A DNA stretch of 64,000 nt, from NCBI RefSeq assembly GCF_006716745.1, contig NZ_VFPP01000001.1, forward strand, positions 5,529,386 to 5,593,385, read 5' to 3'. The position numbers were made by a program, and so were the translations under genes. Under the pieces are notes generated by a model, which was not told the origin of the DNA, searched no databases, and saw only the letters and a list, made by a program, of their open reading frames with translations. The first letter of the stretch is position 1, and every line of letters starts with the position of its first letter. Positions 8,176 through 18,300 of the stretch are shown here, one piece after another. Origin of the DNA: Saccharothrix saharensis. GTDB taxonomy: Bacteria > Actinomycetota > Actinomycetes > Mycobacteriales > Pseudonocardiaceae.

Positions 8176-8452
8176 TGGTCATGGCCACGAAGATCACGGC
8201 GACGCCCAGGCCCGAGTAGAGCAACGCGTCGACGCTGCGGCCCCGGATGGCGATCAGCCCGGCCTGCTCGTCGGTCACCAGGACGCGCAGCAGCGCGGCG
8301 ATGAGCAGGGCGAGGCCGATCAGGACCGCGCCCTGCCGCCAGTGGTACTGCACGATCCGGAGCAGACCGAGCCCGGCCACCACGAGCACCAGCGCGAACG
8401 GCAGGTGCTTGCCCGCCGCGGACCGCCAGCGCTGTTCCGGCAACAACTCCAC
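8150..8452 (-). CDS. DUF3017 family membrane protein
   Basis: A 100-residue protein with three hydrophobic segments (FALVLVVAGLGLLRIV, AVLIGLALLIAALLRVL, LLYSGLGVAVIFVAMTII) and the sequence DEQAGLIAIRGRSVDALLY between the last two. This matches the actinobacterial DUF3017 family, usually encoded directly after folD as here (10-base gap). Its function is unknown. It overlaps the 3' end of the convergent tetR gene. Confidence 0.8.
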   Translation of the reverse strand: MELLPEQRWRSAAGKHLPFALVLVVAGLGLLRIVQYHWRQGAVLIGLALLIAALLRVLVTDEQAGLIAIRGRSVDALLYSGLGVAVIFVAMTIIGGPLDR

Positions 8453-8462
8453 CGCTTCCGCC

Positions 8463-9320
8463 TCAGGCCGTGCGCTCGGCTGCCTCGACCGTGTTGGTCA
8501 GCAGCATGGCAATGGTCATCGGGCCCGCGCCACCCGGGATCGGGGCGAGGAAACCCGCCACCTCGGCCACGGACGGGTGAACGTCGCCCACCAGGCCGGC
8601 TTCGGTGCGGGTGATGCCGACGTCGACCACGGCGGCACCGGGCTTGACCATGTCGGCGGTGATCAGGCCGGGGCTGCCCGCGCCCGCGACCACGATGTCC
8701 GCCCGCCGCACCTCGGCGGCCAGGTCCTTCGTGCCGGTGTGGCACAACGTCACGGTGGCGTTCTCCGAACGCCTGGTCAGCAGCAGCCCGATCGGCCTGC
8801 CGACCGTCACGCCACGACCCACGACGGTGACGTTCGCGCCCGACAGCGGCACGTCGTAACGCCGCAGCAGCTCGACCACGCCGCGCGGGGTGGCGGGCAG
8901 CGGCGCCTCGTCGCCGAGCACCAGCTTGCCCAGGTTCACGGGGTGCAGGCCGTCGCCGTCCTTGCGCGGGTCGATGCGCTCCAGAATCGGGTTCGGGTCC
9001 AGGTGCTTGGGCAGCGGGAGCTGCACGATGTAAGCGGTGCACGCCGGGTCGGCGTTCAGCTCGTCGATGACCTCTTCGAGCTGGGCCTGCGTGGTGTCCG
9101 CGGGCAGGTCGCGGCGGATCGAGGTGATGCCGACCTTCTCGCACGCCAGGTGCTTGCCCCGCACGTACGAGTGCGAGCCCGGGTCGTCACCGACCAGCAC
9201 GGTGGCCAGCCCCGGCGTCACCCCCCGCTCGCGCAACGCGCCGACCCGCGCCCGCAGGTCTTCGAAGATCGCGTCCCGGGTGGCCCTGCCGTTGAGGATC
9301 GTCGCAGTCACGTGCCTCAT
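8463..9320 (-). CDS. folD: Bifunctional methylenetetrahydrofolate dehydrogenase/cyclohydrolase
   Basis: A 285-residue FolD. It oxidises 5,10-methylene-THF to methenyl-THF with NADP and hydrolyses this to 10-formyl-THF, supplying one-carbon units for purines and formyl-Met-tRNA. Visible signatures are [17 protein letters not shown] (catalytic Lys in the Y-x3-K element), [26 protein letters not shown], the NADP loop [16 protein letters not shown] and the C-terminal [12 protein letters not shown], where Ala replaces the usual Val. Length and motif order are normal. ATG 9320 is used; a GTG three codons in is an alternative start. It is the first gene of a pair with DUF3017. Confidence 0.95.
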   Translation of the reverse strand: MRHVTATILNGRATRDAIFEDLRARVGALRERGVTPGLATVLVGDDPGSHSYVRGKHLACEKVGITSIRRDLPADTTQAQLEEVIDELNADPACTAYIVQLPLPKHLDPNPILERIDPRKDGDGLHPVNLGKLVLGDEAPLPATPRGVVELLRRYDVPLSGANVTVVGRGVTVGRPIGLLLTRRSENATVTLCHTGTKDLAAEVRRADIVVAGAGSPGLITADMVKPGAAVVDVGITRTEAGLVGDVHPSVAEVAGFLAPIPGGAGPMTIAMLLTNTVEAAERTA

Positions 9321-9327
9321 CCTCTCA

Positions 9328-10257
9328 TCACCGCCGACCGGGCACTGCGGCGACCACCACCGCGAGCAGCGTCAACGCCGTGCCGACCAGCGCCAGCACG
9401 GACACCTGCTCACCTGCGGCGGGAGCGATGACGTCCACCGCGAGCGCGCCGACGAGCTGCCCGGCGACCTGGCACAGCCCGACCAGCAGGACACCCAGCC
9501 ACCGCACGGCCAGCACGGCCGAGGCGATGGTGCAGACCCCGAGCGCACCGCCCGCGTAGAACCACGGCTCGCTCGGCGCGGCCGCGGGCAGCCCGCGCAC
9601 CGCCACGTCGACCGCGCACACGACGAGCAGCACCACCGTCCCGGTGGCGAAGTTGAGCAACGTGGTCACGCGCGTGCTCTGCGCCGCCTCGCGCACCAGC
9701 CCGTTGACCGCCTGCTGCCAGCCCAGCCCGAGCCCGGCCAACGCGGGCAGCAGCGCCAACCACAACGCGGACGCCTCGCCGGCCTCGTCCGCCACCGCCA
9801 CCGCGACCGCCACCACGGCCAGCGCCGCACCGGCCACCCGCGGCCCGGTCAACGGCACCCGCCCGGCCGGCCCGATCCCCGCCCGGTCCACCAGCAGGCT
9901 GCTCACCGCCTGCGCGCCCACCGCCGCCACGGTGAACACGGCCACGCCCAGCGCCGCGACCGTCAACCCCTGCGTGGACACGAAGAACGCGCCACACGCC
10001 CCGCCGACGCACTGCCACCAGCGGATCCGCCCGTCCCGCAGCGACGACCGCAGCCGCGCCAACCCGGCCCGACCGGCGGCCGTCGTCGGCACGCCGAGCA
10101 GCAACAGCAGCAACCCGCCGCCGAACGACACCAGCGCGGCCAGGAACCCGTCACCGAACACGTGCCCCAGCTCGCCGTTCAACCGCCCCTGAACGGCCAG
10201 GAAAGCCCCGCCCACGAACGCGAGCAGCGCCCCGACCACCCGAACCCGGTCACCCAA
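9328..10257 (-). CDS. DMT family transporter (DUF606/YdcZ repeat)
   Basis: A 309-residue integral membrane protein with about ten hydrophobic helices in two homologous halves. Each half begins with the YdcZ-like pattern of a glycine-rich helix, Q-x2-(L/V)-N-G ([10 protein letters not shown] in the first, [11 protein letters not shown] in the second), then a small-residue helix. Paired DUF606 halves define small-molecule exporters of the drug/metabolite superfamily; the substrate is unknown. It overlaps the upstream MFS gene by 8 bases, so the two are probably co-translated. Confidence 0.82.
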   Translation of the reverse strand: MGDRVRVVGALLAFVGGAFLAVQGRLNGELGHVFGDGFLAALVSFGGGLLLLLLGVPTTAAGRAGLARLRSSLRDGRIRWWQCVGGACGAFFVSTQGLTVAALGVAVFTVAAVGAQAVSSLLVDRAGIGPAGRVPLTGPRVAGAALAVVAVAVAVADEAGEASALWLALLPALAGLGLGWQQAVNGLVREAAQSTRVTTLLNFATGTVVLLVVCAVDVAVRGLPAAAPSEPWFYAGGALGVCTIASAVLAVRWLGVLLVGLCQVAGQLVGALAVDVIAPAAGEQVSVLALVGTALTLLAVVVAAVPGRR

Positions 10258-11458
10258 CGGGCACTGCCCTCCGCTCGCGCGTCCGACTCGCCAGCGCCGC
10301 GCCGAGCAGCGCCGCCACCGCGCTGGCCCCGGCCGCGGCGGCCGGCCCGAAGTGGTCCAGCAGCGACCCGGCCACCGGCAGCGCCAACGCCGAGCCCGCC
10401 GTGGTGAACGTGCCCATCCAGCCGAACGCCTCGGCCTTGCGGTCGTCCGGCGCGAGCCCGCTGATCCGCTGGTTGTTGGCCGCGATGGCGGGAGCGATCG
10501 CCATCCCGCCCACCCCCAGCACCAGGCCGATCAGCCACGCCGACGACGGGTCCATCACCGGCGGCAGCACCAGCACGAGCGGCGCGACACCCAGCGCCAT
10601 CAACAGCATCCGCCGGGTGAACCGCGCCTGCCCGGCGAGCCCGCCCGCGATCAACCCGCCGACCACCGACCCGATGCCCCACACGGCCGTCAGCACACCG
10701 GCCATCGCCGGTCTGCCCAGGTCCCGCGCCCAGGCGATGATCACCATGTCGATGGACACCAGCGACGCCACCATGAACAGCGCGGTCAGCAGCGCCAGCA
10801 CCAGCGTGCCGTCCCGCAGCAGCGTCCGCCCACCGACCTCCGCCGTCCGGGCCACCGGCTGGTCGATCCCCGCCCGGCGCAACGCCCCGCCGAAGCCCAA
10901 CGCCCCGAGCACCGCCAGCGCGCCGCACAACCACAGCGCGACCTGCGCGTTCCACACCGCCACCACGGTCGCCGCCAGCGCGGGCCCGACCACGTACATG
11001 ACCTCCTGCATGGACGCCTCGACGGTGAACACCGCCGACTGCGCCGGCCCCGTCGCCAGGCGCGGGAAGCTCGCCCGGCTCATCGCCGTCACCGGCGGCG
11101 TGGACAGCCCGGTCAGGAACGCCACCGCCACCGCGGACGGCCACGCCGCCCCGGGCAGCACGGCCGGCAGCAGCCCGAGGACCGCGATCCCCGCGGCGTA
11201 ACCGGCCGACGTGACCAGCAGCAACCGCCCGGCCGGGCTCCGGTCCGCCGCCCGACCGCGAAGCGGCCCCGCCACGCCCATGCCCAACGTCAACGCGCCG
11301 CCGACCACGCCCGCCGCCGCGTACGACCCGGTCCACCCGGCTATCAGGAACGACACGGCCAGCGGTGTTCCGGGCAGGTGGATGCGGCCGATCATGGACC
11401 ACAGCAGCAGCCACGGCAGGTGGGGGATCGCGGCGAGTTCCCGGTACGGACGGAGCAC
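10250..11458 (-). CDS. Major facilitator superfamily transporter
   Basis: A 402-residue protein with about 12 hydrophobic helices. The loop after helix 2 (GPLRGRAADRSPAGRLLLVTS) corresponds to the MFS A-motif region, and a cytoplasmic middle loop follows helix 6. The N-terminal LLLWSMIGRIHLPGTPLAVSF resembles drug-type exporters. The substrate cannot be read from sequence. It starts with GTG 11458. It is divergent from the YbaB/WXG100 cluster, with 109 bases between, and is followed by an overlapping DMT transporter. Confidence 0.85.
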   Translation of the reverse strand: MLRPYRELAAIPHLPWLLLWSMIGRIHLPGTPLAVSFLIAGWTGSYAAAGVVGGALTLGMGVAGPLRGRAADRSPAGRLLLVTSAGYAAGIAVLGLLPAVLPGAAWPSAVAVAFLTGLSTPPVTAMSRASFPRLATGPAQSAVFTVEASMQEVMYVVGPALAATVVAVWNAQVALWLCGALAVLGALGFGGALRRAGIDQPVARTAEVGGRTLLRDGTLVLALLTALFMVASLVSIDMVIIAWARDLGRPAMAGVLTAVWGIGSVVGGLIAGGLAGQARFTRRMLLMALGVAPLVLVLPPVMDPSSAWLIGLVLGVGGMAIAPAIAANNQRISGLAPDDRKAEAFGWMGTFTTAGSALALPVAGSLLDHFGPAAAAGASAVAALLGAALASRTRERRAVPVG

Positions 11459-11567
11459 GGTGACACTCTGCCCGGACGCACCGACAACGTGGTGCCGAAT
11501 TTCGGTGGGAACCCACCGGCCTCGGTTAGCGTCAGCACCTCTGGAGAGCGCTCACGAGGGGACCGCT

Positions 11568-12068
11568 GTGACCGATCCGACAGGACGACGGGCCGAGTTG
11601 GAGGCGCGGAACGCGGCCATGCGCGAGCAGGTCGACTCCCTCCTCGCCGAGCTGAAGAAGAAGACCGCCGAACTGCACGAGACGCAGGCGCGGGCCATGG
11701 CGATCACGGCCACCGCGGTGTCCAAGGACGGTGCCGTCCGCGCCACCGTCGACTCGGCCGGCGCGTTGACGTCCCTGGAGTTCTCCGCCAACGCCTTCGA
11801 GCGCACCACGCCGGACAAGCTCGCGCGACTGGCCACCGAGACCGTGCAGCAGGCCGTCGCCCGGGCGCGGACCGAGTTGAACGAGGTGCTGGCCCCCGCG
11901 CAGCAGGGCGCGAGCATCGACCTGTCGGAGATGCTGCCCGGCGTGCCGTCGTTGGCCGACCTCATCCCCCAGCCGCCCGCGGTGCCCCAGCCGTCGCAGC
12001 CGCGCCGGCCCGCGCCGCCCCCCGACGATGACGACGGCGACAGCATCATGGACAGGAGTGGCTGGTGA
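11568..12068 (+). CDS. YbaB/EbfC-like protein at the head of the toxin island
   Basis: A 166-residue protein. Residues 5-45 form a heptad-like helix (ELEARNAAMREQVDSLLAEL, then KKKTAELHETQ). A small beta sheet follows (AVSKDGAVRATVDSAGALTSLEFSANAFERTTP) and a second helix (LARLATETVQQAVARARTEL), the YbaB/EbfC fold. The tail is Pro-rich and ends in DDDDGDSIMDRSGW. Such YbaB-like proteins regularly sit beside WXG100 genes in actinobacteria, where their role is unclear (nucleoid binding or secretion adaptor). The start GTG 11568 follows GAGGGGA. Its stop overlaps the next GTG (GTGA). Confidence 0.75.
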   Translation: MTDPTGRRAELEARNAAMREQVDSLLAELKKKTAELHETQARAMAITATAVSKDGAVRATVDSAGALTSLEFSANAFERTTPDKLARLATETVQQAVARARTELNEVLAPAQQGASIDLSEMLPGVPSLADLIPQPPAVPQPSQPRRPAPPPDDDDGDSIMDRSGW

Positions 12069-12376
12069 GCGGGTTCGATGTCAGCGTGTCCGGCCTGCGC
12101 AGGGGCGCGGGCCAGTTCGGCGCGGCCGGTGATTCGCTGGGCGGCGTGCTCCAGGCGTTGAACTCGGCGTTACAGGCCGAGGGGCAGTGCTGGGGCGGTG
12201 ACGAGTCCGGGCAGGCCTTCGCCAAGCAGTACGTGCCCAACTCCCAGGCGACGTTGGAGGCCTTCGGCAACCTCGCCCAGGCCCTGGCCGACATCCGCAC
12301 CGGCGTGGACCAGACCGCCGATGCCTACGAGGGTTCCGACCAGGGCAACGCGACCGGGATCTCCCGGACTTACTGA
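12065..12376 (+). CDS. WXG100 family type VII secretion-type protein
   Basis: A 103-residue helical-hairpin protein. The turn between the two helices reads CWGGDESGQAFAKQYVP, a W-x-G-like turn with the common WGGDESG variant. The helices are amphipathic (GAGQFGAAGDSLGGVLQALN before the turn, LEAFGNLAQALADIRTGVDQ after it). WXG100 proteins form four-helix dimers exported by ESX/type VII systems or act as chaperone partners of larger WXG substrates. The gene overlaps the YbaB-like gene by 4 bases and lies 11 bases upstream of the giant toxin gene, so it is a likely co-export partner. No ESX ATPase or channel gene is in the window. Confidence 0.85.
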   Translation: MSGFDVSVSGLRRGAGQFGAAGDSLGGVLQALNSALQAEGQCWGGDESGQAFAKQYVPNSQATLEAFGNLAQALADIRTGVDQTADAYEGSDQGNATGISRTY

Positions 12377-12387
12377 GGGGCACTGCG

Positions 12388-15300
12388 GTGGGCATCGAGA
12401 TCCCGAGCGAGGTCACCTGGCTCTTCCCGATCGTGGTCGGGCAGAGCTGGCCGGAGGGTGACGAGACGGCGTTGCGGCGGATGGCCGACGCCTACCGCAC
12501 GGCCGCGCAGGGCGTGAAGTCGGTCATCGACGAGGGCAACGGCGCGGCGTCCACCGTGTGCGCGAGCCAGACCGGCGAGGCCGTCAAGGCGTTCGAGGAG
12601 TACTGGAAGAAGTTCGCCGCCGGTGACGACTCCTACCTGCCGAAGCTGCAGAAGATCTGCGAGCAGTTGGCGGAGAGCTGCGACAACACCGCGCTGGAGG
12701 TGGAGTACACCAAGCTGTCGATCATCGCGTCGCTGATCGCGCTGGCGATCGAGATCGCCGCGCTGATCGCCGCGGCGTTCGGCACGTTCGGCGCGACGAC
12801 GGCGGGCATCCCGATCGCGCAGCAGGCGACCCGGTTGATCGTGCAGTTCACCTTCCGGCAGTTGATCATCGCGATCCTCAGGGAGGTCGCGATCTCGGTC
12901 GGCATCGACGCGGCCATCCAGGCGGTGCAGGTGGCGCGCGGCGACCGCGAGTCGTGGGACTGGGGCAAGACGACCGAGGCGGCGGTCTCGGGTGCGGTGT
13001 CGGGCCTGGTCGGCGGCGTGTCGGGTGGGCTGAAGTTCGAGGGCGGCGGGCTGGCGGGGCAGGTGGCCGTCGGCGCGACGCGGGGTGCGGTCGAGGGCGC
13101 GGTGTCCACGGTGGGCACGGCGGCCGTGATGGGGCAGGACATCTCGGCGCGGGACGTGCTGATGGGCGCGTCGGCCGGCGCGGTGTCCGGCGGGATCGGC
13201 GGCGCGAAGGACGGCATCTCCGTCGACCCGCCGCGCGTGGATCCGGCGGGGACGCCCGGTGCGCCGCCCACCCTCGGGCCGACGCCGGGCGGCGTTCCCG
13301 GTGCTGCTTCGCCCGCCGGCCCGCCGGTGAGCCGTGACGGCCTGAACCGGCCTCCGGCGGGGACGACGGCGGCTTCGTCGGTGGCCGCGCCTCCCGCTCC
13401 GGGGCCGAGGGTGGGCGCGCCGCCTTCGGTCGGCGGGGATTCGTCGCCCGGTGGCTCGCCGGCACCTTCCACGTTCGGTGGGACGCCCGGTGGGACGCCC
13501 GGTGTGACGCCTGGTGGGCGCAGCGGTGCTTCGGTGCCGACGTCACCGGGGGGCGGTGGGACCGGGCCGTCCATCGGCAGCCGGTTGGGCACGGCTCCGA
13601 GTGGTCCCGCACCCAGCGGTCCGGCACCGACCGGCGCGGTTCCCGCTGGGGCTCCGGCTCCGGGCGGTTCCGCCGCGCGGGTGCCGGCCGCCGGTCCGGC
13701 GTTCACGCCCGGTCCGGCTGGTGCCGCGCCGACCGGCTTGGGTGCTACGCCTGGTTCGGCTCCTCAGGGCGGCGGCTCGGCCGCTCCGGGCGTCCGGCCG
13801 GGTGGCATGTCCCCGGTGATGCCCGGTGGTGCCGCCGCGGGTGGGGCTGTGCCGGGGGGTTCCGCGTTCAGCGGGGCCACTCCGGGCGGGCCGACGCCGG
13901 GTGGCTCGCCTCTCGGTTCGACGCCCGGTGGTGCGGTTCCGGGCGGTTCGACGCCTGGTGGTGCAGTGCCTGGTGGGCCGACGCCCGGTGGCGCGGTGCC
14001 CGGCGGATCGACGCCTGGTGGTGCGGTTCCCGGCGGGCACCTGCCCGGGGGAGCTACTCCGGGTGGAGCGCTGCCGGGTGGAGCGCTGCCGGGTGGAGCT
14101 GTGCCGGGTGGAGCTGTGCCCGGTGGGGCGACGACTGGCGGGCCGGTTCCTGGTGGGACGACTGCCGGTGGGCCCGTCCCGGGTGGTGCGCCGGTTGGTG
14201 GGGCGACGCCTGGTGGGCCGGTTGCCGGTGGTGTGATCGCTGGTGGGGTGCCGCTCGGTGGAGCTGTACCCGGTGGGGCCGCGACGGGTGGCTCGACGCC
14301 GGGTGGTTCGGTGCCGGGTGGTTCGGTGCCGGGCGGTGCCACGCCCGGTGGGCCGACGCCCGGTTCTCCTCCGGCCGGTCCCGCGCCGGCCGGTCCGGCT
14401 TCTGCTGGTGCTGTGCCCGGTTCCGCACCTGGTTCTGCGCCTGGCTCCGCGCCGGCGGGTGGTCCGGTGCCTGGTGCTGGGGCCGGGATGGCCGGGGCCG
14501 GGGCTCCGATGGGCGGTGCGGCTGGTGGGTCGGGCGGTGGGCGGGGGCCTGCCGGCCCGATCGCCGGTGGGTTCGCGCCCGAGCCCTCTGCTTCGCCCTC
14601 TTCGTCGCCCAGCCGGGATCAGGGCACGCGTGGGCACGATGCCGTGACCGCCAGTTCGCTGACCGGGATGCCGGTCGAGTCGTTGCCCGCCACCGGTCCC
14701 GTGACGATGCCCGAACAGCGTGGTCCCGCGACCACCGCGCCGCCGGCGCAGGTGCCGTCGCCGCAGCCCGGTGGGTTCGGGCCGCAGCCGGGAGGGTTCG
14801 GGCCGCAGCCCGGAGGCCCCGCGCCCGCCGGTCCCCCACCCGCCTCGCCGGCACGGCCGGAGGCTTCGGCACCGACGCGTGCGCCGGAACCCGCGGCACG
14901 TCCGGCCGCGTCACCGGCCACGGCGCCGATCCGCACCGACGGACCCGCGCCGGCCGCTCGCGGTGGGGACGGGCCGACGCCGTCCGCCGACGTGCCCAGG
15001 ACAGACAGCACGCCCACCGACAGCACGCCCACCGACAGCACGCCCACCGACAGCACGCCCACCGACAGCACGCCGGCCGATGCGACGCCGACCGACAGCA
15101 CGCCGACCGATGCGACGCCGGCGACGGACGGCTCCGACGGCCCCACGACCACCGAGACGCCGACCGACCTCGTCGGTGAGGCCGGTGACGAGCACTCGCC
15201 CGCCTCCAGCCACGAATGGCCGGCCGACACCACCCCCGACACCGGCACCACCCCCGACACCGGCACCACCCCCGACACCGGCACCACCCCCGACACCGGC

Positions 15301-18300
15301 ACCACCCCCGACACCGGCACCACGGCCGACGCGGACCCGTTCCCCCACAAGAACGTCTGGAACCAGCCCGCGGGCGTGGTGCCCGGCTTCTCGCACGACG
15401 GCGACTACGTCTCCGTGCACGAGAGCACCGGCCCCACCGACCAGTCCGTCGGCACGTACGACCAGCGCGCCGCCGCCCTGATCGAGCCGACCTACCAGCC
15501 CTACGGCCCGTACGGCGACTACCAGTCGTTCCGCGACGCCCACTCCAAGCCCGACGGCAGCATCGACTGGCCGCCGAACCAGGGCGCGGACGGTCCGCGG
15601 GTCGTGGTGGAGCTCCCGGCGGGCACCGTGCTGGACCGGTTCGGCAGCCCCAACGGCGACTTCCTGTCCCCGTTGCGCCCGGACGGCCAGGCGTACGGGT
15701 TCGGCGAGCGCGCGATCATGCCGGACAGCCTCGGCAAGGGCTACCACGTCTACGTCCTGGACGCCCCGCTCACCGTCGAGCTTGCCCCGGTCGCCCCCGC
15801 GTTCGACCAGAACGGCGGCGCGCGGCAGCTCCAGCCGGTCCTCGACGCGGCCCTCGCGGACCCCAACACGGGCAAGATGAGCGTCCAGCGCCTGATCGAC
15901 CTGGGCGTGCTGCACGAGGTCGACGTGCCGCCGGCCGACGGCCGCGTGCTGCCGCCCGACTTCGGCACGTTCGACGGCGACGGCAACGTCCGCACGCCCG
16001 ACCCGGTCACCGTCGCCGAAGCGCAGAACGGCGCGTTCGACGACCACACCCCCGCCGACCCGCCCGCGACCCTCACCCCGAACCCCGATCTCGGCCCGGT
16101 CGCCCACCAGGGCCCGATCCCGATCGGCGAGGTGTCGCAGCGCGTCGACCAGGCGATCCGCAACAGCCAGGTCACCGACTCGGGCGTGGCGCTGCACACC
16201 GAGGACCGGCTGCGCGACCTGTCGAGCCGCATCCCGGCCAACGCCGACCACGTCGTCCTGGACATCCACACCGACGGCGACGGCGTCCGCATCGGCGGCA
16301 CGCACTACACCCGCGCCGAGCTGGTCGAGCTGATCACCCACCACCCCGACCTCGCCGACCGCACGATCATGTTCGTCGGCTGCGACGCGGGCGCGGGTGG
16401 CGAGAACAGCCTGGCCGCGCACGTCGCCCGGGAGACGGGCCAGCGCGTGATCGCGCCCGACAACCTGGCCTGGTCGGACCGCGACGGCAACGTCTACAGC
16501 AGCTCGCCCGCCGAGTCCGGCGGCCCGAAGCTCCCGCCGGACGGCGGCTGGCACGCGTTCGAACCGGACGGCACGCACGCCCCGGTGGGCGAGAACGGCA
16601 TGCCGCCCGGCCACGAACCGAGGGGCGACTTCGCGACCGACGGCCAGGAGCACCGCGGCCGCCTCGACATCGAGCCGCAGGTCCAGCAACCGTGGACCGC
16701 TCCGGAGACGACGCACGAGCAGCACGTCCGGCTCCGCGACGACCAGTCGTTCTTCCACAGCGGCCAGGACCTGCCCCGCGACACCCGGATCACGGTCCGC
16801 GGCGAGGACGGCCAGGTCCGCACCGTCGTGCACGTGGACGCCGACGGCAAGGTCCACGTCGACGCCATCGCGCCCAACACCCGCCTCGGCGACAACCCCG
16901 AGGTCCGCCACCCCGCGCCGAACGCGCACTACCGCGTCGAGCTCGGCCACCGGCACGACGTCTTCGTGGCCAACGCCGACGGCACCCGGCAGACGACGCA
17001 GGACACGATCAAGATCGGCGACCGGGTCGTCACCGTCGACCGCGCGGTGATCATCGAGCCGGTCCCCGAGCCCGCCGACGGCCGGCAGGTGATCGACCGC
17101 GACCACCCGCTCGCACCGCGACCGGACCAGGCGTTCACCGCCCGCACCGACCTCCCGCCGAACACCCGGATGGAGGTCCACGACACCGACGGCACGTACC
17201 GCGGCACGGTGCAGACCGACGCCGACGGCAAGCCGAGGTGGGTGGCCGCGCCGGACTACCTGTCCACCGACGTGCGCAACCCCGAGGTCCAGCACACCTC
17301 GCAGGGCACGAACTACAACATCGACCGCGGCCCCCTGCACCAGGAGTTCACCACCGACGCGAGCGGCCACCCGCAGCACGCCGTCGAGCGCGTCGAGCCG
17401 ACCACGACCAGGCAGGAACCGGTCGCCGGCCTCAAGCAGGGCGAGCCGTTCAGCCGGCCCGGCCAGGTGCACGACCCCAGCACCGAGTACCTGGTCACCG
17501 ACGAGCACGGCCAGCGCCGCGGCCGGTTCCTCACCGACGAGTCGGGCCACGTCGTGTTCGAGGACACCCACTCGGGCCAGCGCAGCCGGGTCAACGCCGA
17601 GATCGCCCAGGCCCCGGTGACCGCGCGGGTGACGTCCGACGGCTTCTACGGCCTCGGCAAGGCCCAGAACCCGACGCAGACCTGGCCGACGCCCGCCAAC
17701 GGCGAGGTCGAGCTGGCCATGCAGCGCACCAAGACCGATGACGGGTACGTCTACTCGGTGCGGGTCGTCAGCGGCGACACCAGCGGCTGGACGCCGGAGC
17801 AGCACGCCGCCGTCGCCCGGCCGTTCGGCAACGCCGACCCGTTCGCGGCCCGCGCCGACCTGCCGCCGGACACCCGGTTCGTGCTGGACGACCACAAGAA
17901 GCAGGGCTACGGCACGGTCCAGACCGGCCCGGACGGCGCGGCCTCGCACGTGCACACGTTCCGGCCGTTCAGCCCGGACCTGAACAACCCGCTGCCCAAC
18001 GCGGTGCTGGTCGCCGACAACGACGCGTGGCGCGGTCGCACCAACGGCGACGGCGAGACGGTCGCCACGACCGGTCGGCCGGACCTGAGGTCCGGTGGCG
18101 CGATCCGGCGCGACGGCAGCGCGCAGCTCGAGGTCGGCAACCACGGCGAGGTCGACTCGGACGGCAGGAAGCTGTCCGACGGCGGCCACCACCAGGGCAA
18201 CGAGACCGGCGGGCCCGGTGAGGCGGCCAACCAGTCGAGCCAGCAGCGCGACCAGAACCAGGGCAACGAGCGCCCGGCGTTCGTGACCGCCGAGACGTGG

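Noticed and set aside
13240..14480. Collagen-like triple-helix region
   Set aside because: The repeats are PGG-type modules without a strict Gly-x-y period over a long stretch.
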